Positions 1-5,761 of a stretch of DNA of 12,779 nucleotides are shown one piece after another (the stretch's first letter is position 1; every line of letters starts with the position of its first letter). Both the position numbers and the translations under genes were made by a program. The notes below the pieces were generated by a model that saw only the letters and a list, made by a program, of their open reading frames with translations, was not told the origin of the DNA and made no database searches. The DNA is from RGIG5952 sp045603485 (GTDB lineage: Bacteria > Verrucomicrobiota > Kiritimatiellia > RFP12 > JAAYLN01). The DNA lies in assembly GCA_045603485.1 (NCBI GenBank), contig JAZUMF010000066.1, forward strand, positions 1 to 12,779, read 5' to 3'.

Positions 1-342
1 GAGTTTGAAAAGCATCGCAGCCTCTTTAATCCAAAGCGAAAAACAGGTGCAAGAGGCATAGGCTTATGCAAAGACTGGAATGGCCTAAGACTTTGCTCGG
101 CAAGAGACCTCAAAAAGTCGCCGATAACCTTCAAGGCTTAAAGAAAATCCCTAAAAATTGCTAATCTTTCCAATCTCAATGTCGCCAATTCTCTTGGCGG
201 CATAGGTGGCTATTGTCTCCATATGTGCGATAACGGACAAAACAGTGCTATTTCAGCGATAAACAGCACTCCCAATATGACTTTTTAGCTAGTTTAGACA
301 GCAAAAATAGAGGCGAGTAAGGTGAGTGTGGTATTGGCATAG
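1..342. other. Intergenic/degenerate stretch without an intact gene
   Basis: No credible intact gene is visible. Frame +3 (about 40-165) gives a short stretch, TLLGKRPQKVADNLQGLKK, that vaguely recalls the mid-part of ISL3 transposases (typically a '(L)LLK.PENLT..Q...L..L' stretch), and frame +1 stays readable but is broken by several stops. Because the next segment is a recognisable ISL3 C-terminus, this may be decayed sequence of the same element, but the similarity is too weak to annotate as such. No terminal inverted repeat or target duplication could be identified. Confidence 0.4.
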
Positions 343-669
343 CGTTGGGCCTGTCCCTTATGCGGAAAATGTAATAAAAAACGGAGGGGGAGATGTAAGG
401 ACTGTCCCTCGGTAAAATTCAACGGTTTTGCCGAAGGGATAAATAACAAAATTAGAGTGATAAAACGAATGGCATATGGCTTTCATGATTTTGAATACTT
501 TCGCTTGAAGATACTTGCAGCAACTGGTTATTTGAAAGCATTACCTTTCATAAAACTAAACTTGATACAACTTGTTAGTTTTAGTTGTATCCAATTTAAT
601 AACACTGCGTCATTTGCGACATCAAATGATGTCTTGTGTTTTTATATAAAAAATATTAAACCTTTATAA
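343..669 (+). pseudogene. Remnant of an ISL3-family-like transposase (C-terminal end)
   Basis: Reading from a stop at 340-342, this frame gives a Cys-rich start (CPLCGKC...GRCKDC) directly followed by NGFAEGINNKIRVIKRMAYG and then a FHDFEYFRLKIL stretch. The second part is the hallmark C-terminus of ISL3-type DDE transposases ('EGINNKIK.IKR.AYG(F/Y)RNFENFRLRIL'). The first part looks like an N-terminal zinc ribbon of a transposase. The roughly 300-residue catalytic DDE core that should lie between them is absent, so this is best read as an internally deleted, inactive copy. The tail after about position 545 is AT-rich, does not look like transposase and runs to a stop at 667-669. The first possible start (GTG 457) is inside the conserved block, so no functional product is expected. 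The zinc-ribbon part could come from a different element (IS1/IS1595 types have similar CPxCG...RYRCKDC motifs). Confidence 0.6.
564..591. repeat. Short inverted repeat at the end of the transposase remnant
   Basis: GATACAAC (564-571) and GTTGTATC (584-591) are perfect 8-bp inverted arms around a 12-nt loop, in AT-rich DNA just beyond the ISL3-like C-terminal coding block. It could be part of an old element end or a weak hairpin. There is no T-tract behind it, so it is not a good terminator. Confidence 0.35.
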
Positions 670-706
670 AATGTTGCAATATAATAATATATGTACAAAT
701 TTTTAC

Positions 707-716
707 GGGGGGGGGG
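707..716. repeat. Poly-G homopolymer, 10 G
   Basis: Ten consecutive G residues lie in an otherwise very AT-rich intergenic region. The tract ends 19 bp before the TTGACA -35 element proposed for the secreted beta-helix gene. G tracts of this length are classic slippage-prone simple repeats, used for phase variation in surface-protein genes of several bacteria, including chlamydial pmp genes. Here the tract is outside the coding frame, so any effect would be on transcription. Its exact length could also be a sequencing artefact. Confidence 0.7.
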
Positions 717-735
717 TGATTTCAAAGCAAAAAAT

Positions 736-764
736 TTGACAATCGTTTTTATAAAGCATAAATT
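736..764 (+). promoter_or_regulatory. Putative sigma-70-type promoter for the beta-helix gene
   Basis: A perfect TTGACA (736-741) is followed by a 17-bp spacer and TAAATT (759-764, 4 of 6 matches to TATAAT). The predicted start is near 771, giving a 5' leader of about 125 nt. This is the only promoter in the window with a consensus -35 box; most others rely on an extended -10. Confidence 0.5.
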
Positions 765-868
765 ATTAGCATTAGGTTAAATAAAAGACTTTCTCGGAAT
801 GCGTGTTCCAGGTTTTTATGTAAACTTGATTTTACAACCTAATTCAAAATTGGCTTTACCCACACTTT

Positions 869-894
869 TTAAGGAAGAGCCTTAAATCAGGAGA
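869..894 (+). promoter_or_regulatory. Small hairpin plus Shine-Dalgarno before the beta-helix gene
   Basis: TTAAGG (869-874) and CCTTAA (880-885) can form a 6-bp stem with a 5-nt loop (AAGAG). Three bases later comes the ribosome binding site AGGAGA (889-894), 3 nt before ATG 898 counting from its last A (core GGAG ends 4 nt before). The SD fixes the start at 898. The hairpin sits where it could affect ribosome access, but that role is inference. Confidence 0.45.
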
Positions 895-897
895 ATT

Positions 898-2604
898 ATG
901 AAGAGAACATTAGTTTTAACAGCGGTGCTTTCATTTTTGAGTTTAGGGCTCCTTGCCACTGATATTTTTGTTACTCCGACGGGTGGAGGAAATTATTCAG
1001 GCAGTAGTTGGTCTAATGCCATAAATGGCGGCGAGTATATTGTCGGATTGAGAATCAGAGATGCCATTACCAACGCTTTTGCTAATAGTGCTGAAGAGAT
1101 AAATGTCTATTTGGCGGGCGGCACTTATACAACTTCTAATGGAGTGAGTATTGCCAGAATTACCGTTCCGGTAAGGTTTAGCGGTGGATATGTAGCCACT
1201 ACAGATGGCTCATTTGAGAAGGGCGATACGCCGACAGTGGTGAATCGCAATGCGTCGTATAATCTGAGATTTCTTTATGCTGAAAACTTGACATCCCTCA
1301 TGCTTGATGGAATTACTTTTTCGGGGGGATATGTATATGTCTCCAGCGGATCAACTGCTGGAGGAGCATTGTATTTGCTTAATACAACAACATCGATTGA
1401 GAGTTGCGTTTTTTCGGGGAATCATTTAGGTGGCGGCAGTTATGCCACTTTGTATGGAGGCGCCATTTATACTTCCGGCGGTTCAATAACGATTAAGGAT
1501 AGTGAATTTAAGAATAATTATGTTTCAGCGGGCTACAATACCCAATATGGTGGCGGCATATACACATTGAAAACCGACATTTCAATTGATAATTGCACCT
1601 TTGAAAACAATTATGCACAGGCTGCACAGCGTGGCGGTTACGGCGGCGCATTATCCATACATGGTAAAAATGTTGTAATAAAAAATTCAATTTTCAAAAA
1701 GAATTATGTCTTTTCAAATTCAAATACGGGAACGGGGTATCCACATGGGGGCGCATTTTCAATAAGGAGTGCTGCAAGAGCTGAGATTGCCGATTGTCAA
1801 TTCTTTGATAATTATGTGAGAGTTTTTAACAATGGGCGCTCCGCAGCCACGATTTCTTGCTTTTATTTAGATGATTTCAATGCCGGAGATGGTGTCATGA
1901 CATCAGTTGTCACACGGTGCGTTTTTGATTCATCGGGGATTGTAAATCAAGTTAGTAAGGATAGCTCAAAATATTTTAAGAGCGATTTTCTTTTGAATTG
2001 TGGTCGCCTTTTTATGACGAATTGCTTAATTGCCAATGCCAGGGGGACGCATGAGGCTATGAAATATTCCATTAGGGTTCAACCGGTGGCGCCATCAGAG
2101 AAAGATCCAATCTCGGGGAAAAATACAATTGTAGTTACCCCATGTGAATTGAATCTTGTGAACTGTACGATTGCCGATGGCAAGGGCAATGGCGCAATTG
2201 CGTTCGGTGCAAATTCAACGCTGAATCTTGAAAACTGCATCTCTTGGGGCAATACTCTAACGGGCATTGTTAATGCTGCATCTGTTAAATACACCTGCTC
2301 GCAAGAGGAGCAGGAGGGCGAGGGGAATTTTGTCGCGGACCCACTTTGGACAGGCAAGCCCTACTACCACCTTATAACCAAAGCAAAGAACGGTTATATT
2401 CAGGATGGGTACTTTGGCGGCACATTCAATGGTGAAAAGTCGGCAGTATCCAGTCCATGTATAGATGCCGGCATTACAAACGCCCCCAATCATATCTTTG
2501 AGCCGCATGCCAAGGGGCGTCGCATCAATCTTGGTGCATACGGTGGCACACCTTGGGCATCAAAGACATACTATCAACTGGGCACTCAGCTTCGTCTCCA
2601 ATAG
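898..2604 (+). CDS. Secreted right-handed beta-helix protein with Pmp-like GG[A/G][I/L/F] / FxxN repeats
   Basis: 568 aa. Residues 1-20 form a typical signal peptide (MKRT, hydrophobic LVLTAVLSFLSLGLLA, cleavage probably just before TD), so the protein is exported. Residues about 70-480 are beta-helix-like, with many short strands. At least five repeats pair a GG-aromatic/aliphatic motif with F..N: GGALYL (155) with FSGN (172), GGAIYT (187) with FKNN (204), GGGIYT (218) with FENN (235), GGALSI (249) with FKKN (266), and GGAFSI (284) with FFDN (302). This is the pattern of chlamydial polymorphic membrane proteins and of many PVC beta-helix proteins. Near the C-terminus, GAYGGTP (546-552) is a motif that commonly closes this class. 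No autotransporter beta-barrel, anchor or sorting motif follows; the protein ends 16 residues later. Function is unknown: plausible roles are surface or extracellular adhesion or polysaccharide binding. It converges with the sialidase/deacetylase gene only 31 bp away. Confidence 0.85.
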   Translation: MKRTLVLTAVLSFLSLGLLATDIFVTPTGGGNYSGSSWSNAINGGEYIVGLRIRDAITNAFANSAEEINVYLAGGTYTTSNGVSIARITVPVRFSGGYVATTDGSFEKGDTPTVVNRNASYNLRFLYAENLTSLMLDGITFSGGYVYVSSGSTAGGALYLLNTTTSIESCVFSGNHLGGGSYATLYGGAIYTSGGSITIKDSEFKNNYVSAGYNTQYGGGIYTLKTDISIDNCTFENNYAQAAQRGGYGGALSIHGKNVVIKNSIFKKNYVFSNSNTGTGYPHGGAFSIRSAARAEIADCQFFDNYVRVFNNGRSAATISCFYLDDFNAGDGVMTSVVTRCVFDSSGIVNQVSKDSSKYFKSDFLLNCGRLFMTNCLIANARGTHEAMKYSIRVQPVAPSEKDPISGKNTIVVTPCELNLVNCTIADGKGNGAIAFGANSTLNLENCISWGNTLTGIVNAASVKYTCSQEEQEGEGNFVADPLWTGKPYYHLITKAKNGYIQDGYFGGTFNGEKSAVSSPCIDAGITNAPNHIFEPHAKGRRINLGAYGGTPWASKTYYQLGTQLRLQ

Positions 2605-2635
2605 AAGTATGCCGTCGATTGGCATGTCGGCGGCG

Positions 2636-4492
2636 TCACGAAAGTTCGTCCAAGCCGATTACAGGTACGCCTTGAGTGTAGGCGTATGCCAAAATCGCTT
2701 CAAGTTGTTCGCTAGAAATGTCATGGCAGTCCTTTACCCCGTCATTACGAATGTTATGGGCATAAAGAACTAAAACTTCATCGCGGTCGCGTATTCTCCT
2801 GATTGCCTCCTCAACATCGGCCATACATTCATCAAAGACACTTGGTATAGGTGTGCTTAGGATATTTCGCACAGAGGGCGCGTCATTAGCAGCCATGAAG
2901 AGTTCATCATGAGCACTTATCGGGTCGTCGGCAATGCTCTTTCTCCAAAGGCAGCCTGTACGGAGTCGCTTGAAATATTTTTGCAAAAGGGCATCCGTCG
3001 CGTCATTGCGGCGACTCATAGGATATGACCAAGTTTTTACAGGTATGCCAGCCGCCTCCGCCTCTCTTATTTGAGGCAATATTTCAACCTCAAGATATTT
3101 CTCCGGACCGAGCTCCTCCAATAAGTCTGGCGACTTTGCGTGTGTTACCCCATGAAAGCCTATTGAATGACCGTTATCTCTCAATTCCTTGATTGCGTCA
3201 AGTGCCGTCCGATTAAATTCGCCACAAACAAAGAATGTCGCATGGGCGCCATATTTACGGAAAATTGGAATCTCGCGCTTCCATGAATTAAAGTGCCTAT
3301 CGTCAAAGGTTAAACAAAGTGCACCTTTAGTCTTGCGTACAAAGGGCGGCAACGGCTTTTCAATTTCATAGTTCACGCGGGCAATCCAAATTGAATTGTC
3401 GCTTCCATATTTCGCACAGGTTTCTGGTTTTGCGTCCCAGCTCTGCATCCACTCCGCAGTGATAAGCCAACATTCAGAGGGGGAAACTTCAATTGTGTTA
3501 AAGTTGCCAAGTCTGGCACCGAGCTCCGGCACAAGGATAACCTCCGATGAACGGATAAGACATCCCCTGACGGTATCAAATTTTGCCATAAACATCGGGG
3601 CTCGATGACGAAATACATGGTCATTGTGGGCACCCTTTCGCGTGTAGGCCAGATACAAGGCACCATCAGGGCGCATCCAATGCTGTTGCGTATTGTAATT
3701 CTCTAAAATAGAACCGTCGTCCCAACGCCAAGGCTTCGGATCAGAATAGGTCAAGCCGTCGTCGCTTTCTGCCCACAAGCCTTGAGTGTCAGTTCGGAGG
3801 GTTATATAGTATTTGCCGTTCAACTTTGCAATGGATGGTTCACCCATACCGCGCGGATAGTTATCATCACAGAGAGGAGCTCCAACCTCAACAACCTTAA
3901 GCTCATCCCCATCAAAACGGCAACGGGTTATAACCGAATAACTCTTTTGATTCTTCCTGTTTTTTGGTGGGATTACATAAAACGGAATCAAAAGATCGTT
4001 ATTATCCTCCTCAATGATCTGCCCGAATGGTATAGCGCGTTCAAATTCAAAAGGTACAGGGAAGTCGCGCCTTGAAGTAAATGCACCTAATTCTGGATCA
4101 ACAGTGCAGAAAATGGGCCAAGTTGCAGGCTTGCCATCGTTTGAGTACAGCATTGGCACCTTGTCGTTTTCAAAGCGCTGTGCAACTCCAAGTCCGAACC
4201 ACTTCTTGTTGTTTTTGCTGTAATAAAGGGGGACGCCATATCCGGTACGGATTGCACCTTCCCAGGTAGGCTTTAGAATCTCCTGCTCAACCCCGGGGGA
4301 GAAGGTCTTGCCTCCATCAGTTGATTTAGCCATTAGTTCGCCATAAACAACATCGCTTCCAGTCAAAAGAAGCTTTTGCCATGTCATTAAAAAAGTCTTG
4401 CCGTCAGTAGCGATAGAGGGACAGATTTTGCACATCTTGCCGTCAAAGCCGGAGAAAAGACGCTGGCGAGTAAAAGACACCTTGTCAGTCAT
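2636..4492 (-). CDS. Two-domain protein: BNR/Asp-box sialidase-like domain fused to NodB-like polysaccharide deacetylase
   Basis: 618 aa, no signal peptide or membrane segment visible, so probably cytoplasmic. Residues about 1-380 resemble a sialidase-type beta-propeller, with Asp-box-like motifs STDGGKTF (57-64) and SDDGLTYS (243-250) and a propeller-like aromatic strand pattern. Residues about 388-618 resemble the NodB (CE4-type) deacetylase fold: motif 1 TFDDR (395-399, with the Asp pair), metal-binding His pair H447...H451 (GFHGVTH), SYP (489-491) in the position of motif 3, and a final VLVLYAHN (573-580) resembling the strand with the last catalytic His. The family would hydrolyse N-acetyl groups from carbohydrates; the propeller could bind or cleave a sugar, and its classical Arg triad cannot be confirmed by eye. 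Start ATG 4490-4492 has a GGA-containing SD on the minus strand. The combination suggests one enzyme processing an acetylated glycan, perhaps sialic-acid-like. Substrate unknown. Confidence 0.75.
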   Translation of the reverse strand: MTDKVSFTRQRLFSGFDGKMCKICPSIATDGKTFLMTWQKLLLTGSDVVYGELMAKSTDGGKTFSPGVEQEILKPTWEGAIRTGYGVPLYYSKNNKKWFGLGVAQRFENDKVPMLYSNDGKPATWPIFCTVDPELGAFTSRRDFPVPFEFERAIPFGQIIEEDNNDLLIPFYVIPPKNRKNQKSYSVITRCRFDGDELKVVEVGAPLCDDNYPRGMGEPSIAKLNGKYYITLRTDTQGLWAESDDGLTYSDPKPWRWDDGSILENYNTQQHWMRPDGALYLAYTRKGAHNDHVFRHRAPMFMAKFDTVRGCLIRSSEVILVPELGARLGNFNTIEVSPSECWLITAEWMQSWDAKPETCAKYGSDNSIWIARVNYEIEKPLPPFVRKTKGALCLTFDDRHFNSWKREIPIFRKYGAHATFFVCGEFNRTALDAIKELRDNGHSIGFHGVTHAKSPDLLEELGPEKYLEVEILPQIREAEAAGIPVKTWSYPMSRRNDATDALLQKYFKRLRTGCLWRKSIADDPISAHDELFMAANDAPSVRNILSTPIPSVFDECMADVEEAIRRIRDRDEVLVLYAHNIRNDGVKDCHDISSEQLEAILAYAYTQGVPVIGLDELS

Positions 4493-4511
4493 AAAGATCC
4501 TTTATGCAATA

Positions 4512-4539
4512 CATATAGAAAACATTTCAATGTTATCAA
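4512..4539 (-). promoter_or_regulatory. Putative promoter of the sialidase/deacetylase gene
   Basis: On the minus strand, TTGATA (complement of 4534-4539) is followed by a 16-bp spacer and TATATG (complement of 4512-4517). Transcription would start about 12 nt before ATG 4492, leaving room only for the AAGGA-like ribosome binding site. The match to consensus is moderate. Confidence 0.35.
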
Positions 4540-4743
4540 TTCAGAACTACTTTGTCTATCCAAACTATATCGTGCAATAATGGAAAGGATAAAAGAGGCG
4601 ATAAGAAGGTGCTGTGCTGCTATGTTTGATAATTTTGCCATATTGGGGCACTAGAAGATTTCATCTCCCGTTTCGCATCCTGGTGTAGAGCGTTCTATGA
4701 AAAGTGAACGATGCTATAAAGACAATGCCTGAAAGTTGAAATA

Positions 4744-4752
4744 TGATATAAT
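4744..4752 (+). promoter_or_regulatory. Extended -10 promoter (TGATATAAT)
   Basis: Perfect TGnTATAAT. The predicted start, 7 nt after the box, is 4759, which is exactly an ATG that opens a 22-codon ORF. No consensus -35 is at a good distance. It gives an approximately 95-nt leader for the flavoprotein at 4854. Confidence 0.6.
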
Positions 4753-4758
4753 TGACGC

Positions 4759-4827
4759 ATGAATGGGTTTGCCCTAAACTCAAGTAGGTTTGCGTTGGCG
4801 AGGGGCGGTATGCAAAAGCGCATTTAA
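4759..4827 (+). CDS. Possible leaderless upstream ORF, 22 aa
   Basis: ATG 4759 coincides with the predicted transcription start of the TGATATAAT promoter, so translation would be leaderless. The product, MNGFALNSSRFALARGGMQ followed by KRI, has no recognisable family. It ends 26 nt before the flavoprotein start and in principle could influence downstream translation. It may also be chance or the stub of a lost gene; the identical 6-nt spacing from -10 to ATG at the intact ATPase gene (5762) is the only reason to list it. Confidence 0.25.
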   Translation: MNGFALNSSRFALARGGMQKRI

Positions 4828-4853
4828 GAATTGATAAACGAGGAAGATTTAAG

Positions 4854-5474
4854 ATGAAAGTACTACTCATAAACGGCAGTCCAAAAAGCAACGGCAATAC
4901 ATTCATCGCTCTTAATGAGGTGAGTAAGAGCTTGAATGCAGAAGGTGTTGATACGGAAATCATTCATGTCGGCTCAAAGCCGATTCGCGGATGCTTGGCC
5001 TGTGGACAGTGTAACACTCTCAAGGAGTGTGTTATGCACGATATCGTCAATGAGGTGCTCGCCAAGCTCAAAGAGGCAGATGGTTTAATCGTCGGCTCCC
5101 CCGTTTACTATGCGTCGCCGGCTGGAACTCTCATCTCGTTTTTGGATCGTTTGTTCTTCTCGTCTAAGTTCGACAAGACGATGAAGGTCGGAGCTTCGGT
5201 TGCGGTAGCGCGAAGAGGCGGCACGACGGCGACATTTGATGTCTTAAACAAGTATTTCACAATTTCCAACATGCCAATCGTTTCGTCGAGCTATTGGAAC
5301 AATGTCCACGGCGCGGCTCCCGGCGAAGCTAAAGAAGATGCTGAAGGCTTGCAGACGATGCGTAGACTCGGCAAAAATATGGCGTTTTTGATTAAGGCTA
5401 TCCGCCTTGCCAAAGAGAAGTTTCCTCTGCCGACTTTAGATGAGCCGCGTCAGGCTACGAACTTTATCCGTTGA
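4854..5474 (+). CDS. NADPH-dependent FMN reductase-like / iron-sulfur-flavoprotein-type flavodoxin-fold protein
   Basis: 206 aa, cytosolic. Starts with the flavodoxin-fold strand MKVLLINGSPKSNGNT; residues 8-16 (GSPKSNGNT) are the FMN-phosphate-binding loop. The segment GCLACGQC...C (Cys47, 50, 53, 59) matches the cysteine cluster of iron-sulfur flavoproteins and related 'flavodoxin family' oxidoreductases. SPVYYASPAG (82-91) and the following helix are the second FMN-contacting region, and ARRGG (119-123) the third. Such proteins move electrons from NAD(P)H through FMN to quinones, nitro compounds or unknown acceptors; the acceptor here cannot be told from sequence. Start ATG 4854 is preceded by GAGGA (4840-4844) at 9 nt. 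It appears monocistronic, since no gene follows closely. Annotations such as 'NAD(P)H-dependent oxidoreductase' would fit equally. Confidence 0.85.
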   Translation: MKVLLINGSPKSNGNTFIALNEVSKSLNAEGVDTEIIHVGSKPIRGCLACGQCNTLKECVMHDIVNEVLAKLKEADGLIVGSPVYYASPAGTLISFLDRLFFSSKFDKTMKVGASVAVARRGGTTATFDVLNKYFTISNMPIVSSSYWNNVHGAAPGEAKEDAEGLQTMRRLGKNMAFLIKAIRLAKEKFPLPTLDEPRQATNFIR

Positions 5475-5605
5475 GTTGTTTACGCAATTGGGAAATTTCG
5501 CGCGAACGGCTATTTTATCTTACGGTTTTTGGCGGACGATGTTATGAATAACCTAGGCGAAGTTATGACACGAGTTGTTCGCAGGCTGACATGAGAAAGC
5601 TATGG

Positions 5606-5637
5606 TTACCACCGCATTTTGCAAAATGCGGTGGTAA
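5606..5637. repeat. Perfect 32-bp palindrome
   Basis: The 16-base half TTACCACCGCATTTTG is followed directly by its exact reverse complement. The chance of this at random is very low. As RNA it would make a strong GC-rich-based hairpin with an AT core. Neither strand has a T-tract after it, so it is not a standard intrinsic terminator, although it may end the flavoprotein transcript or protect its 3' end. It could alternatively be a REP-like dispersed palindrome or a dimeric binding site. Confidence 0.8.
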
Positions 5638-5661
5638 GGGTTGGATTGTGAAATGCGTGTA

Positions 5662-5725
5662 ATTACTAAACCGGAGTATGTTCCGCTTTGGTGATTGCTA
5701 AACCGGAATATATTCCGCTTTGGTA
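5662..5725. repeat. Two 32-bp tandem repeats, each centred on a 14-bp palindrome
   Basis: Units 5662-5693 and 5694-5725 match at 28 of 32 positions. Unit 2 contains the perfect palindrome CGGAATATATTCCG (5704-5717); unit 1 has CGGAGTATGTTCCG (5672-5685), in which both changes keep G-T pairs. Flanking CTAAA and TTTGG extend the dyad. An alternative stem joins the two units: 5681-5691 pairs with 5698-5708 (11 bp with one C-C mismatch) around a 6-nt loop. A partial third unit (ATTG) begins at 5726. The array ends just before the promoter of the ATPase at 5762, so it is a candidate operator or ATPase recognition site. Confidence 0.8.
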
Positions 5726-5746
5726 ATTGTTTTTGGTGGGGAAATT

Positions 5747-5755
5747 TGATATAAT
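5747..5755 (+). promoter_or_regulatory. Extended -10 promoter (TGATATAAT) predicting a leaderless mRNA
   Basis: TATAAT at 5750-5755 with TGA in front. The transcription start expected 7 nt after the box is 5762, the A of the ATPase ATG. The only SD-like sequence (GGTGGGG, 5735-5741) lies upstream of the box and would not be in the transcript. The surrounding block GGGGAAATTTGATATAATT (5738-5755 region) is nearly identical to the one before the third ATPase at 12276. Confidence 0.65.
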
Positions 5756-5761
5756 TAAGTC

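Larger units (their letters stand above)
4493..4853. other. Divergent intergenic region (promoters on both strands)
   Basis: 361 bp between the minus-strand sialidase/deacetylase and the plus-strand flavoprotein. It holds a minus-strand promoter (about 4512-4539), a plus-strand extended -10 (4744-4752), a 22-codon ORF starting exactly at the predicted transcription start (4759) and the SD of the flavoprotein gene. A 10-codon ORF at 4621 (MFDNFAILGH) has no convincing support. No RNA gene or terminator with a T-tract was seen. Confidence 0.5.

Noticed and set aside
2605..2635. Bidirectional terminator between the convergent genes
   Set aside because: Only a very weak GCCG/CGGC dyad and no T-tracts in the 31-bp gap.
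2465..2773. 102-codon plus-strand frame bridging the two convergent genes
   Set aside because: It overlaps the end of the beta-helix gene in another frame and the antisense of the deacetylase domain, with no SD or known motif.
5606..5637. Intrinsic terminator for the flavoprotein gene
   Set aside because: The stem is excellent but neither strand carries the following T-tract, so I list it only as a palindrome.
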